From Vitreoscilla stercoraria DSM 513 (GTDB taxonomy: Bacteria > Pseudomonadota > Gammaproteobacteria > Burkholderiales > Neisseriaceae), in contig NZ_KB908024.1 in the NCBI RefSeq assembly GCF_000382305.1, positions 1 to 64,000 of the forward strand: 64,000 bases of DNA. The letters are read 5' to 3'. Within the stretch, counting starts at the first letter, position 1; each line of letters starts with the position of its first letter. This document shows positions 7,109-15,794 of this stretch, piece by piece. The notes under the pieces were generated by a model that made no database searches, was not told the DNA's origin, and was given only the letters and a program-made list of their open reading frames with translations. The position numbers were made by a program, and so were the translations under genes.

Positions 7109-10100
7109 ATGCCTAAACGTACCGATATAAAAACCATTTTGATCATTGGCGCAGGTCCAATTGTGATTGGTCAAGCGTGTGAGTTTGACTATTCTGGCGC
7201 ACAAGCATGTAAAGCTTTGCGTGAAGAAGGTTATAAAGTGGTGTTGGTGAATTCTAATCCAGCGACCATCATGACCGATCCTGAAATGGCTGATGTGACT
7301 TACATCGAGCCGATTCGTTGGCAAACGGTTGAGCAAATCATTGCCAAAGAGCGTCCTGATGCGATTTTGCCAACAATGGGCGGTCAAACAGCATTGAACT
7401 GTGCTTTGGATTTGGCTCGCAATGGCGTGTTGGCGAAATACAATGTGGAATTGATTGGCGCAACAGAAGATGCCATCGACAAAGCCGAAGACCGTGGTCG
7501 CTTCAAATTGGCGATGGAAAAAATTGGCTTAAAATGTCCTAAATCTTTTGTGTGTCACACCATGGAAGCGGCATTGGCAGCGCAAGCAGAAGTGGCTTAT
7601 CCTACTTTGATTCGTCCATCGTTCACCATGGGTGGTTCGGGTGGCGGTATTGCTTACAACAAAGAAGAATTTTTGGAAATTTGTGAGCGTGGTTTTGATG
7701 CGTCTCCAACGCACGAATTGTTGATTGAGCAATCGATTTTGGGCTGGAAAGAATACGAGATGGAAGTGGTACGCGACAAAGCGGACAACTGCATCATCAT
7801 CTGTTCGATTGAAAACTTCGACCCTTGTGGTGTACACACAGGTGACTCTATCACGGTTGCGCCTGCACAAACTTTGACCGACAAAGAATACCAAATCATG
7901 CGTAACGCTTCTTTGGCGGTATTGCGTGAAATCGGTGTGGACACTGGCGGCTCTAACGTACAGTTTGCGACCAATCCTGAAACAGGCGAAATGATTGTCA
8001 TCGAGATGAACCCACGCGTGTCACGTTCATCTGCTTTGGCGTCTAAAGCCACAGGTTTCCCAATTGCCAAAGTCGCTGCCAAATTGGCAGTAGGTTTTAC
8101 TTTGGATGAATTGAGCAACGACATTACAGGCGGCCGTACGCCTGCGTCTTTTGAACCATCAATCGACTATGTTGTGACCAAAATCCCTCGTTTTGCATTT
8201 GAAAAATTCCCAGCAGCCGATGACCGTTTGACCACACAAATGAAATCTGTGGGCGAAGTGATGGCGATGGGTCGCACGATTCAAGAATCGATGCAAAAAG
8301 CATTGCGTGGTTTGGAAACAGGTTTGTGTGGTTTCAATCCTCGTTCGACTGACAAAGCAGAAATCATGCGCGAAGTTGCGGTGCCTGGTCCTGAGCGCAT
8401 TTTGTTTGTGGCTGACGCATTCCGTATTGGCATGAGCTTGGAAGAAATTTTCGAAATCAGCAAAATCGACCCTTGGTTCTTGGCGCAATTGCGTGATTTG
8501 ATTGAAGAAGAAAACAAAGTGGCGGCAGGTTCTTTGCAAGACTTGGATTATGCTAACTTGCGTCGCTTGAAACGCAAAGGCTTCTCAGACCAACGTTTGT
8601 CACAATTGTTGAACGTGTCTGAAACAGCTGTGCGTGAACACCGTCATGGTTTGAAATTGTACCCTGTGTACAAACGTGTGGACACATGTGCTGCTGAGTT
8701 TGCAACCGATACCGCTTACATGTACTCAACTTACGAAGAAGAGTGTGAAGCCAATCCAAGCGACCGCAAAAAAATCATGATTTTGGGCGGTGGTCCTAAC
8801 CGTATTGGTCAAGGCATTGAGTTTGACTACTGCTGTGTGCATGCGGCTTTGGCTTTGCGTGAAAGCGGTTTTGAAACCATCATGGTTAACTGTAACCCTG
8901 AAACGGTTTCAACTGACTTTGATACTTCAGACCGCTTGTATTTCGAACCGTTGACTTTGGAAGACGTGTTGGAAATTGTGAAAGTCGAACAACCTTATGG
9001 TTTGATTGTACATTACGGTGGCCAAACACCATTGAAATTGGCGAACGCTTTGGTTGAAAACGGCGTGAACATCATTGGTACATCTGCTGACAGCATTGAT
9101 GCTGCCGAAGACCGTGAACGTTTCCAACAAATCTTGAAAGATTTGGGTTTGCGTCAACCTGATAACCGCACGGCACGTACCAACGAAGAAGCGATTGTGT
9201 TGGCTGAAGAAATTGGTTATCCATTGGTCGTGCGTCCATCGTATGTATTGGGTGGTCGCGCGATGCAAGTGGTGAGCAATGCTGATGAATTAGGCCGCTA
9301 CATGCGCGAAGCGGTGAGCGTGTCTAATGACAGCCCAGTGTTGTTGGATTTCTTCTTGAACAATGCTATTGAAGTGGATGTGGATTGTATTTCTGACGGT
9401 GAACAAGTGGTTATCGGTGGCATCATGCAACACATCGAACAAGCAGGCGTGCACTCTGGTGACTCAGGTTGCTCGATTCCACCTTACTCATTGCCACAAG
9501 ACATTCAAGACGAAATTCGTCGCCAAACCAAAGAAATGGCTAAGGCTTTGAATGTGGTTGGTTTGATGAACGTGCAGTTTGCGGTTCAAGATGGCGTGGT
9601 GTATGTGTTGGAAGTGAATCCTCGTGCTTCTCGTACTGTGCCGTTTGTGAGTAAGGCAACAGGCGTGCCATTGGCAAAAATTGCAGCGCGCGCGATGGCT
9701 GGCATTACTTTGAATGAGCAAGAAGCCACCACAGAAGTGATTCCTGACTATTACAGCGTGAAAGAAGCAGTCTTCCCATTCATCAAATTCCCGGGTGTCG
9801 ACACCATTTTAGGTCCTGAAATGCGCTCAACAGGCGAAGTGATGGGCGTGGGTGTGGATTTCTCTGAGGCGTATTTGAAAGCACAATTGGGTGCTGGTGA
9901 GCGCATTCCAACTGTGGGCAAAGTATTCTTGTCTGTGCGTGAGCAAGACAAACAATACGTGGAAAAAACCGCACGCAATTTCCAAGAATTGGGTTATGGT
10001 TTGTGTGCTACACGTGGTACAGCGGCTTATTTGAAAGAAAAAGGTTTCATCGTGCAAGTGGTGAACAAAGTCTTGGAAGGTCGCCCGCACATTGTTGACA

Positions 10101-10318
10101 TGATTAAAAATGGCGACATTGCGGTCGTTGTGAACACCGTTTCTCACGAGGCACAATCGATTCAAGACAGCCATTCTATTCGTCGCACCGCTTTGAACAA
10201 TCGTATTCCTTTGTATACGACGATTGCAGGTGGTGAAGCGATGAGTGAAGGTGTGAAATCTTTGAATGATACCGATGTGTACAGCGTTCAAGAATTGCAC
10301 GCCCGTTTGCAAAAATAA
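7109..10318 (+). CDS. carB: Carbamoyl-phosphate synthase large subunit
   Basis: 1069 residues, full length. It shows the two homologous ATP-grasp halves: the first opens with LIIGAGPIVIGQACEFDYSG, the second with ILGGGPNRIGQGIEFDY near residue 555. The C-terminal MGS-like allosteric domain carries the ornithine/UMP control region. CarB uses bicarbonate, two ATP and ammonia tunnelled from CarA. A purine-rich gataagag precedes the ATG. Separation of carA and carB by variable DNA is known in Neisseria; here the gap holds phzF-like and leuE. Confidence 0.97.
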   Translation: MPKRTDIKTILIIGAGPIVIGQACEFDYSGAQACKALREEGYKVVLVNSNPATIMTDPEMADVTYIEPIRWQTVEQIIAKERPDAILPTMGGQTALNCALDLARNGVLAKYNVELIGATEDAIDKAEDRGRFKLAMEKIGLKCPKSFVCHTMEAALAAQAEVAYPTLIRPSFTMGGSGGGIAYNKEEFLEICERGFDASPTHELLIEQSILGWKEYEMEVVRDKADNCIIICSIENFDPCGVHTGDSITVAPAQTLTDKEYQIMRNASLAVLREIGVDTGGSNVQFATNPETGEMIVIEMNPRVSRSSALASKATGFPIAKVAAKLAVGFTLDELSNDITGGRTPASFEPSIDYVVTKIPRFAFEKFPAADDRLTTQMKSVGEVMAMGRTIQESMQKALRGLETGLCGFNPRSTDKAEIMREVAVPGPERILFVADAFRIGMSLEEIFEISKIDPWFLAQLRDLIEEENKVAAGSLQDLDYANLRRLKRKGFSDQRLSQLLNVSETAVREHRHGLKLYPVYKRVDTCAAEFATDTAYMYSTYEEECEANPSDRKKIMILGGGPNRIGQGIEFDYCCVHAALALRESGFETIMVNCNPETVSTDFDTSDRLYFEPLTLEDVLEIVKVEQPYGLIVHYGGQTPLKLANALVENGVNIIGTSADSIDAAEDRERFQQILKDLGLRQPDNRTARTNEEAIVLAEEIGYPLVVRPSYVLGGRAMQVVSNADELGRYMREAVSVSNDSPVLLDFFLNNAIEVDVDCISDGEQVVIGGIMQHIEQAGVHSGDSGCSIPPYSLPQDIQDEIRRQTKEMAKALNVVGLMNVQFAVQDGVVYVLEVNPRASRTVPFVSKATGVPLAKIAARAMAGITLNEQEATTEVIPDYYSVKEAVFPFIKFPGVDTILGPEMRSTGEVMGVGVDFSEAYLKAQLGAGERIPTVGKVFLSVREQDKQYVEKTARNFQELGYGLCATRGTAAYLKEKGFIVQVVNKVLEGRPHIVDMIKNGDIAVVVNTVSHEAQSIQDSHSIRRTALNNRIPLYTTIAGGEAMSEGVKSLNDTDVYSVQELHARLQK

Positions 10319-10343
10319 GTGTTGAACTGATTTGAATCATCAC

Positions 10344-10373
10344 AAGCGTCCTGTAAAAGTTTACAGGACGCTT
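10344..10373. terminator. Paired DUS terminator after carB
   Basis: aagcgtcctgtaaa, two bases, tttacaggacgctt, then four more T. It forms a 14-bp stem 25 nt after carB and so probably ends the car transcript. Confidence 0.85.
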
Positions 10374-10399
10374 TTTTCAATGGTTAAAGGAAAGATAGC

Positions 10400-11071
10400 A
10401 TGAATGAATGGTTGGCTTTTTTGTGGGCGCCTTATCAAACTTACAGTCGTATTGAAATTTCGGTAGAAGCGTTGGCGGCGGTGTTTGGCGTGGTATCGGT
10501 ATTACTGGCGCAAAGACGCCATATTTGGGTTTATCCTGTTGGTTTGGTATCGACCATTTTATACAGTTATTTGTTTTTCAAATGGGGTTTGTATGGAGAA
10601 GCTCTTATCAATGCTTATTACACCGCCATGTCGGTTTATGGTTGGATTTTATGGCGCCAACACAGTGAGCAAGACCATGTTCATGTGGCAGTGCAATGGG
10701 CTAATTTCAAAGATGCGGGCATTGGTGGCGTGATTTGGTTGTGTAGTTTCTTGTTTGTGTTGGCTATTTATTATTTCAGACCATGGATAGAAAGTGGATT
10801 TTCTGTGTGGGACATGAATCAACATAGCATACACCATTTGGGTGGCATCGATTTTTTAGATGCATCTATTGCAGCAACGTGTTTTGTGGCGATGTGGTTG
10901 CAAGCGCAGCGACGCATCAATCATTGGTATTTGTGGACCATAGCCAATGTGGTGATGGTGCCATTGATGTTTTACAAAGGTTATGGCATTACTGCTTTGC
11001 AATATATGGTGTTTGTGGTGTTGGCATGGATTGGTTTGCGTTTGTGGAAACAATCATTGCAAGCGTCCTGA
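10400..11071 (+). CDS. pnuC: Nicotinamide riboside transporter PnuC
   Basis: 223 residues with seven or so membrane segments. The N-terminal EALAAVFGVVSVLLAQRRH and IWVYPVGLVSTILYSYLFF, plus the C-terminal WTIANVVMVPLMFYKGY, are the conserved PnuC core. PnuC lets nicotinamide riboside diffuse into the cell for NAD salvage. The next two genes also belong to NAD supply. The stop codon TGA is formed by a DUS word. RBS aaaggaaag precedes the start. Confidence 0.9.
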   Translation: MNEWLAFLWAPYQTYSRIEISVEALAAVFGVVSVLLAQRRHIWVYPVGLVSTILYSYLFFKWGLYGEALINAYYTAMSVYGWILWRQHSEQDHVHVAVQWANFKDAGIGGVIWLCSFLFVLAIYYFRPWIESGFSVWDMNQHSIHHLGGIDFLDASIAATCFVAMWLQAQRRINHWYLWTIANVVMVPLMFYKGYGITALQYMVFVVLAWIGLRLWKQSLQAS

Positions 11072-11073
11072 AA
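11061..11073 (+). repeat. DUS word supplying the pnuC stop codon
   Basis: aagcgtcctgaaa reads GCG TCC TGA in the pnuC frame, so the last two residues (Ala-Ser) and the stop are encoded by the repeat. Confidence 0.75.
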
Positions 11074-11156
11074 AGATTTAAATGTTGCGCTGCAAAAATA
11101 TTTTTCATTGAGTATAAATTCATTTATAAATATGTTATTTTAATTAAAAATCAAAA

Positions 11157-11176
11157 ATTGACATATCACTGTCAAT
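11157..11176. promoter_or_regulatory. Palindrome upstream of the NAD regulator, candidate operator
   Basis: attgaca (11157-11163) and tgtcaat (11170-11176) are exact complements around six bases, 36 bp before the regulator ATG. The left arm contains a consensus -35 hexamer TTGACA. A repressor bound here could shut its own gene. The link to the downstream regulator is inference. Confidence 0.45.
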
Positions 11177-11211
11177 ACCGACATGCTTTTTTTCAAGACT
11201 GATGGGACGTA

Positions 11212-12165
11212 ATGAATACGCTAGACAATCAAGAAATACACTGCAAAGACGATGATCAATCTGCGGCAACCGAATTGGTGGCTATTTTGGTCGCTGTAAC
11301 CAATGGACAAGCACGGGTGTTGACAACCAATCATGGCAATCATTTGCCATCAGGACCTTTGTCACCTTTGCACCGTTCTTTACAAAAAGGGGTGAAAGTT
11401 TGGGTAGAAGAACAAACGGCGCAACCTTTGGATTACGTGGAACAGTTGTACACATTTGTCGATACGGCACGTGGTTTGGAGGCGGGGCAATATTGTTTGA
11501 TGGTCAGCTATTTGGGTCTGGTGAAGGAAATGGATGCCAGCAGCTTAAGTTTGGAAGCCAAATGGTTTGATTGGTATGTTTTTTTTCCATGGGAAGATAG
11601 ACGCAGCCGTGAAAATGAAGCGCGTTGTAGCCATATTGTTGCGGCGTTGGATGCGTGGATAGAAGCTGCCGAAGACGAAAGCAGCCGCCAATTTCGCCAA
11701 CAGCGTGTGGACATGTATTGGGGGCGTGGTGAGTGGAATTGGTCGGAAGAATTGGCTTTGCAACGCTATGAATTGATGTATGAAATTGGCTTATTACCAG
11801 AATCACCACAATTTCAAGGCGAAGAAATCCCATTTACAGGGCAAAGCATGCAAGGCGATCATCGCCGTATTTTGGCAACAGCTTTGAGTCGTTTGCGTGC
11901 GAAAATCAAATACCGTCCGTTGATTTTCGATTTGATGCCACCAACATTTACCTTGTTGCAATTGCAACAAAGCATTGAGGCTTTGGCGGGCTTATTGTTG
12001 CACAAGCCTAATTTCCGCCGCTTGATTCAACACCAAGATTTGGTTGAGCCAACAGGCGAAAGCATCATGCAAGACCGTGGTCGTCCTGCACAAATGTACC
12101 GTTTCAAACCGAATATTTTGAAAGAACGGGCTTTGGCGCGCGGTAAAATGCCTGTGAATAAGTGA
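11212..12165 (+). CDS. NrtR-type Nudix/winged-helix regulator of NAD metabolism
   Basis: 317 residues. The first half is Nudix-like (LPSGPLSPLHRSLQKGVKVW, VEEQTAQPLDYVEQLYTFVD) but lacks an intact catalytic Nudix box. The last 80 residues form a winged helix (FTLLQLQQSIEALAGLLL, NFRRLIQHQDLVEP, GRPAQMYRF) like that of NrtR. NrtR proteins sense ADP-ribose-type NAD metabolites and repress NAD synthesis and uptake genes. The length and the LPSGP/FFPWED features fit the COG4111 NAD-regulator group. Location between pnuC and niaP supports the role. It probably controls this locus; the exact ligand is unknown. Confidence 0.75.
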   Translation: MNTLDNQEIHCKDDDQSAATELVAILVAVTNGQARVLTTNHGNHLPSGPLSPLHRSLQKGVKVWVEEQTAQPLDYVEQLYTFVDTARGLEAGQYCLMVSYLGLVKEMDASSLSLEAKWFDWYVFFPWEDRRSRENEARCSHIVAALDAWIEAAEDESSRQFRQQRVDMYWGRGEWNWSEELALQRYELMYEIGLLPESPQFQGEEIPFTGQSMQGDHRRILATALSRLRAKIKYRPLIFDLMPPTFTLLQLQQSIEALAGLLLHKPNFRRLIQHQDLVEPTGESIMQDRGRPAQMYRFKPNILKERALARGKMPVNK

Positions 12166-12261
12166 ATGATTGATTCAAAATGTTAGCAAACCCCAAGAGT
12201 CTATTGAAAGCGTGGTGGTAATAGCCCAAATACAATAGAGAATCAGGCGGTTTGTACAAAT

Positions 12262-12300
12262 TAGGATGTGAGGCGGTAGGCGCAATCACATCCTATTTTT
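12262..12300 (+). terminator. Terminator after the NAD regulator
   Basis: A perfect 10-bp stem taggatgtga / tcacatccta with a 14-nt loop and five T. It separates the regulator from niaP by only 30 bp, so niaP is reached by read-through or from a promoter inside this gap. Confidence 0.75.
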
Positions 12301-12329
12301 GATGGTTTGAAGAAGGGAAAAGGACAAAC

Positions 12330-13649
12330 ATGGATTTGGTCTCACGGGTACAAAGGCTACCCATAGGAAAGTTTCATTACCGTTTGTTGGTGGTAGTCGG
12401 CTTGGGTTGGATGTTCGATGCGATGGATACAGGCTTGATTGCTTTTATCATGACACGTTTGGCAGAAGATTGGCAGTTGGCACCAAGCGACAAAGGTTGG
12501 ATTGTCAGCGTGGGTTTTATTGGCATGGCTTTGGGGGCAGTGATTGCCGGTGCCATTGCCGATAAAGTAGGGAGAAAAACCGTATTTGCAGGGACTTTGG
12601 TGGTTTATTCGGTGGCCACCGCTTTGTGTGGTTTGGCACCGAATCTAACGTGGTTATTGGTGTTTCGTTTTATTGTGGGCATTGGTTTGGGTGGGCAATT
12701 GCCTGTAGCGGTGACTTTGGTCAGCGAATACGTTCCTGCGCATGTACGAGGACGCTTCATTGTATTGTTGGAAAGCTTTTGGGGCTTAGGTTGGTTGGTG
12801 GCGGCTTTGATTGCTTATTTCATCATTCCCAATCACGATTGGCACACGGCTTTTTTGGTCGGTGGATTGCCTGTGTTGTATGTGTTGGTATTGTGGAAAT
12901 TGGTGCCTGAATCCATTCCGTATTTAATCCATAAAGGACGCTTGGAAGAAGCGCACGCAATTGTATCCAAATTGGAAAAAGAAGCAGGCGTTGAGGTCGT
13001 GAAGACAATTGAAATTGCGCCTGTGGCTGAAAAAAAGAATATCAGTTTTGGGCAATTGTGGTCTAAAATCTTTGCTCGTCGTACTTTGATGTTGTGGTTA
13101 ATTTGGTTTGGTATCGTTTACTCTTATTACGGTATTTTCACATGGTTGCCGAGCTTGTTGGTGCAAAAAGGCTATTCGATTGTGCAATCATTTGAATACA
13201 CTTTGATTTTGATTTTGGCACAATTGCCAGGCTATGTCGTGGCAGCTTGGTTGGTCGAAAAATGGGGTCGTAAAACCACGTTGGCGGCATTTATGGCAGC
13301 GTGTGCGGTGTGTACATTTTTCTTCAGCAGTGCCAATTCTGAAGCGGCTATCATCACTTGGGGTTGCTTGTTGTCTTTCTTTAATTTGGGTGCTTGGGGC
13401 GTCCTGTATACCTATACGCCAGAACAATATCCAACCAATATTCGTGCTTTCGGCTCGGGTTGGGCTTCGGCTGTGGGGCGGATGGGCGGTATTTTAGCGC
13501 CTATGGTTGTCACCAGCATGATGGTATCACCCAATGGTTTTAGCAATGTGTTTATGATGTTTACAGGTGTTTTGTTTGCAGTAGCGGTGGTAGTGGCTGT
13601 GTTAGGCGAAGAAACCAAGGGACGCACTTTGGAATCTATCAGCCAATAA
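12330..13649 (+). CDS. niaP: Niacin transporter NiaP, MFS superfamily
   Basis: 439 residues, 12 membrane segments. Similarity to B. subtilis NiaP (YceI) is extensive: GLGWMFDAMDTGL, ESFWGLGWLVAALIAYFIIP, YSYYGIFTWLPSLL, QSFEYTLILILAQLPGY and LSFFNLGAWGVLYTYTPEQY. NiaP imports nicotinate (and can take nicotinamide) for NAD synthesis. RBS agaagggaaaagg lies before the ATG. With pnuC and the NrtR-like gene it makes a pyridine-precursor uptake locus. A partial DUS lies inside (13398). Confidence 0.85.
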   Translation: MDLVSRVQRLPIGKFHYRLLVVVGLGWMFDAMDTGLIAFIMTRLAEDWQLAPSDKGWIVSVGFIGMALGAVIAGAIADKVGRKTVFAGTLVVYSVATALCGLAPNLTWLLVFRFIVGIGLGGQLPVAVTLVSEYVPAHVRGRFIVLLESFWGLGWLVAALIAYFIIPNHDWHTAFLVGGLPVLYVLVLWKLVPESIPYLIHKGRLEEAHAIVSKLEKEAGVEVVKTIEIAPVAEKKNISFGQLWSKIFARRTLMLWLIWFGIVYSYYGIFTWLPSLLVQKGYSIVQSFEYTLILILAQLPGYVVAAWLVEKWGRKTTLAAFMAACAVCTFFFSSANSEAAIITWGCLLSFFNLGAWGVLYTYTPEQYPTNIRAFGSGWASAVGRMGGILAPMVVTSMMVSPNGFSNVFMMFTGVLFAVAVVVAVLGEETKGRTLESISQ

Positions 13650-13683
13650 ATACCATCATGAAAAAACGGAAAGGTCGTTAAAA

Positions 13684-13998
13684 ATGGCGTGGATTTTTTT
13701 GCTTATCGCAGGCTTGCTAGAAGTGGTATGGGCGACATCGATGAAATATTCAGATGGTTTTAGTCGTTTGTGGCCGAGCGTGTTGACGATTGTGGCGATG
13801 ATTGCCAGCTTTGCTTTGCTGTCTGCCTCGATGAAAACCTTGCCATTGGGAACGGCTTATACCATTTGGACAGGCATCGGTGCGGCGGGGGCTTTCATTG
13901 TTGGCATTTTGTTCTTAGGCGAACACTTGAGTATGATGCGTGTGTTGGCTGCTGTCTTGATAGTCAGTGGTTTGGTTTTGATGAAATTGTCTTCTTGA
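13684..13998 (+). CDS. gdx: Guanidinium exporter Gdx (SugE), SMR family
   Basis: 104 residues, four membrane helices, with the essential Glu13 in AGLLEVVWA. The sequence follows E. coli SugE closely (KTLPLGTAYTIWTGIGAAGA), the Gdx branch of the small multidrug resistance family that exports guanidinium in exchange for protons as an antiparallel dimer. It begins 34 bp after niaP with RBS ggaaagg, so it is likely in the same transcript. There is no room for a guanidine riboswitch in that gap. Confidence 0.9.
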   Translation: MAWIFLLIAGLLEVVWATSMKYSDGFSRLWPSVLTIVAMIASFALLSASMKTLPLGTAYTIWTGIGAAGAFIVGILFLGEHLSMMRVLAAVLIVSGLVLMKLSS

Positions 13999-14010
13999 TG
14001 GGGATATATG

Positions 14011-14040
14011 AAAGCGTCCTGTAATATTACAGGACGCTTT
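14011..14040. terminator. Paired DUS terminator between convergent genes
   Basis: aaagcgtcctgtaat meets its exact complement with no spacer, a 30-bp perfect palindrome. It ends gdx on the plus strand and can serve the convergent lipoprotein gene as well. Confidence 0.85.
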
Positions 14041-14053
14041 TGAATGAATTTTG

Positions 14054-14734
14054 TTAATCAGATAAAGCCTCTTGCTTTTGTTGCAAAGCGATTTCAGCTT
14101 GTTGGATATGGGTAATGGCGTGTAAAAACAATTCCTTGGTTTCAGGTGTTGGAATGTATGCCTGCCCTTGCTCATCATAAACTTGATAGGTAAAACCCTC
14201 TTTATTGGTTGCATCTGCATTTAGACGCATCAAAATGCGACCATCGGGCAACAAATAATCTTCGTGAGTGGCTTCGTGTTGTGCGTTGAAAAATTGTTTT
14301 TTAAACACTTCACCGCTGGCGTAATACGTTTCTTTGGTGCCAATGGCTTGTCCTTTTTGCAGATGCACCGTGGATTTTTTGCTGCCATCAGGAAAATAAA
14401 AAACCACAGTGCCATCGATAAAAGGCAATGTATCCCATTCGTATAGTCCACGTTCATCAAAAATGATAAAAGCATTGGTTTGCGGTGTGTGAGTGTGTTG
14501 GTAGAAGTCTTGCACCACCCAATAATGCTGGGCAGTTTTGCCATACAGGGTGCGTCGAAAAGCCGCTTGGTTGTTTTGGGCGGAGTATTGACCATTTTTC
14601 TGAAAATACGCCAATGTTTTTTCTTCTGTTTTGACAACTTGTTGTTTGGCATCGGGCGCAACATGGCTTTGACATGCACTTAAAGCCATGACAATCAGGC
14701 TTAACAATAAGGCTTTTGAGTACAAATAAAGCAT
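14054..14734 (-). CDS. Lipoprotein with MORN/YwqK-like repeats, function unknown
   Basis: About 226 residues. A lipobox LSAC follows a hydrophobic leader, so the mature protein is lipid-anchored. The centre has repeated strand motifs such as DGTVVFYFPDGSKKSTVHLQ and KETYYASGEVFKKQFF, typical of YwqK/MORN-type repeats. The C-terminus is helical and Gln/Lys-rich. I choose the third ATG (14734) because AAAGGA lies six bases before it; ATGs at 14749 and 14740 are possible. I do not recognise a function. Confidence 0.75.
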   Translation of the reverse strand: MLYLYSKALLLSLIVMALSACQSHVAPDAKQQVVKTEEKTLAYFQKNGQYSAQNNQAAFRRTLYGKTAQHYWVVQDFYQHTHTPQTNAFIIFDERGLYEWDTLPFIDGTVVFYFPDGSKKSTVHLQKGQAIGTKETYYASGEVFKKQFFNAQHEATHEDYLLPDGRILMRLNADATNKEGFTYQVYDEQGQAYIPTPETKELFLHAITHIQQAEIALQQKQEALSD

Positions 14735-14927
14735 GTTCATTCCTTTCATTGATTCACCATCATTTCAAATACCTATTTTAAGCAATGTGATTTGAAAGAC
14801 AAACATTTGAGTGTCATGTTTGCTGATGGTTTCTTGATATTGACATGGCTGATTAAAATTAATCTTTTTGAGTGCAACACGATGAAAACTGATTCAAACT
14901 GCCTAAACCGGTTTTGCGTACAATGAA

Positions 14928-14956
14928 AAGCGTCCTGTAAAGTTTACAGGACGCTT
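14928..14956. terminator. Paired DUS terminator
   Basis: aagcgtcctgtaaa, one base, tttacaggacgctt. It lies just downstream of the minus-strand gene ending at 14979 and most likely ends that transcript. Confidence 0.8.
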
Positions 14957-14978
14957 GATAATATGTATGGATGGGGGC

Positions 14979-15278
14979 TTAATTGTATTTCTTTTGACCT
15001 GCTTCGCAGCTGTCTTTTTTAGAACCTTTGAATACTTGGTCTAATTGCTGATTGGCTTCGTTGAGCAGTTTGTTTTTGTCGGCGCCACTCAAATTTTGAG
15101 CACATTCTTGTTTGAGTTTGTCAGACAAAACTTTGGTTTGTTTTAATTGGTAAGCACAACGTTGTTGATAGCCTTGAGCGGTGTATAAATCACGAGCGAT
15201 GTCTTGGCAATTGGCCATTGCCATTTGACTGCTACCAATCACTGCTACAGTTAAAATCGCGCTAAATAAAGCTTTCAT
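14979..15278 (-). CDS. Small secreted cysteine-containing protein, unknown
   Basis: 99 residues with a Sec signal peptide (about 1-22, cleavage after AMA). The mature part is helical and Lys/Gln-rich with four cysteines that could form two disulfides in the periplasm. It lies 43 bp downstream of another small secreted four-cysteine protein on the same strand, and a TlpA-like thioredoxin is encoded next to the pair. No family recognised. Confidence 0.75.
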   Translation of the reverse strand: MKALFSAILTVAVIGSSQMAMANCQDIARDLYTAQGYQQRCAYQLKQTKVLSDKLKQECAQNLSGADKNKLLNEANQQLDQVFKGSKKDSCEAGQKKYN

Positions 15279-15321
15279 GGATGTCTCGATGGTTAAAAAT
15301 GATGGTTAATCAATGATCAAG

Positions 15322-15633
15322 TTAACGGCGATTGGCATATTTAGAACAAAATTGTTGTGCGCCAATACGCTGATACTCGTTTTTCAATTCATTGCTTTGT
15401 AAATTTTGCTGTTCTTGAATGGCTTCTTTGCTGCCTAAAGCTGCTTCACAAGATTGGTCATTGATGACATCTTGATAGGTTTGGCTTGCTGTGCCACCAC
15501 ACAATTGGCTGATGGTTAATTGAAATGAATTGGCATGAGCATAGCGTTTACAGCGGTTGGCAGGGCTGTTGGGATTGGCGATGGCTAAGGTGCTTAACGC
15601 CAATAAAGATGCCGCTAAAATCAATTGTTTCAT
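15322..15633 (-). CDS. Small secreted cysteine-containing protein, unknown
   Basis: About 103 residues starting MKQLILAASLLALSTLAIA, a clear signal peptide. The start at 15633 is chosen because GAGGATAAGCGC precedes it; an upstream ATG (15687) lacks such a site and would bury the signal peptide. The mature part has four cysteines and ends CSKYANRR. Its size, charge and cysteine count resemble the next gene, but sequence similarity is weak. Confidence 0.75.
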   Translation of the reverse strand: MKQLILAASLLALSTLAIANPNSPANRCKRYAHANSFQLTISQLCGGTASQTYQDVINDQSCEAALGSKEAIQEQQNLQSNELKNEYQRIGAQQFCSKYANRR

Positions 15634-15794
15634 GCGCTTATCCTCTTTAAAAACAGCAAATTTATTTAATGCTATTATACGCGACATTAATGAGCATCTA
15701 AATAAAGTTGGGTAAAAATACTATAATTCAATATTATAACGTGTACATTCAGCGATATTAAAAATACAAAAATCAATATGAAAGTGGTTGGACA

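Noticed and set aside
10879..11202. 107-codon frame overlapping the end of pnuC
   Set aside because: Other frame of pnuC running into AT-rich spacer; no RBS or family.
13650..13683. Guanidine riboswitch before gdx
   Set aside because: The 34-bp gap is too short and the usual conserved blocks are absent.
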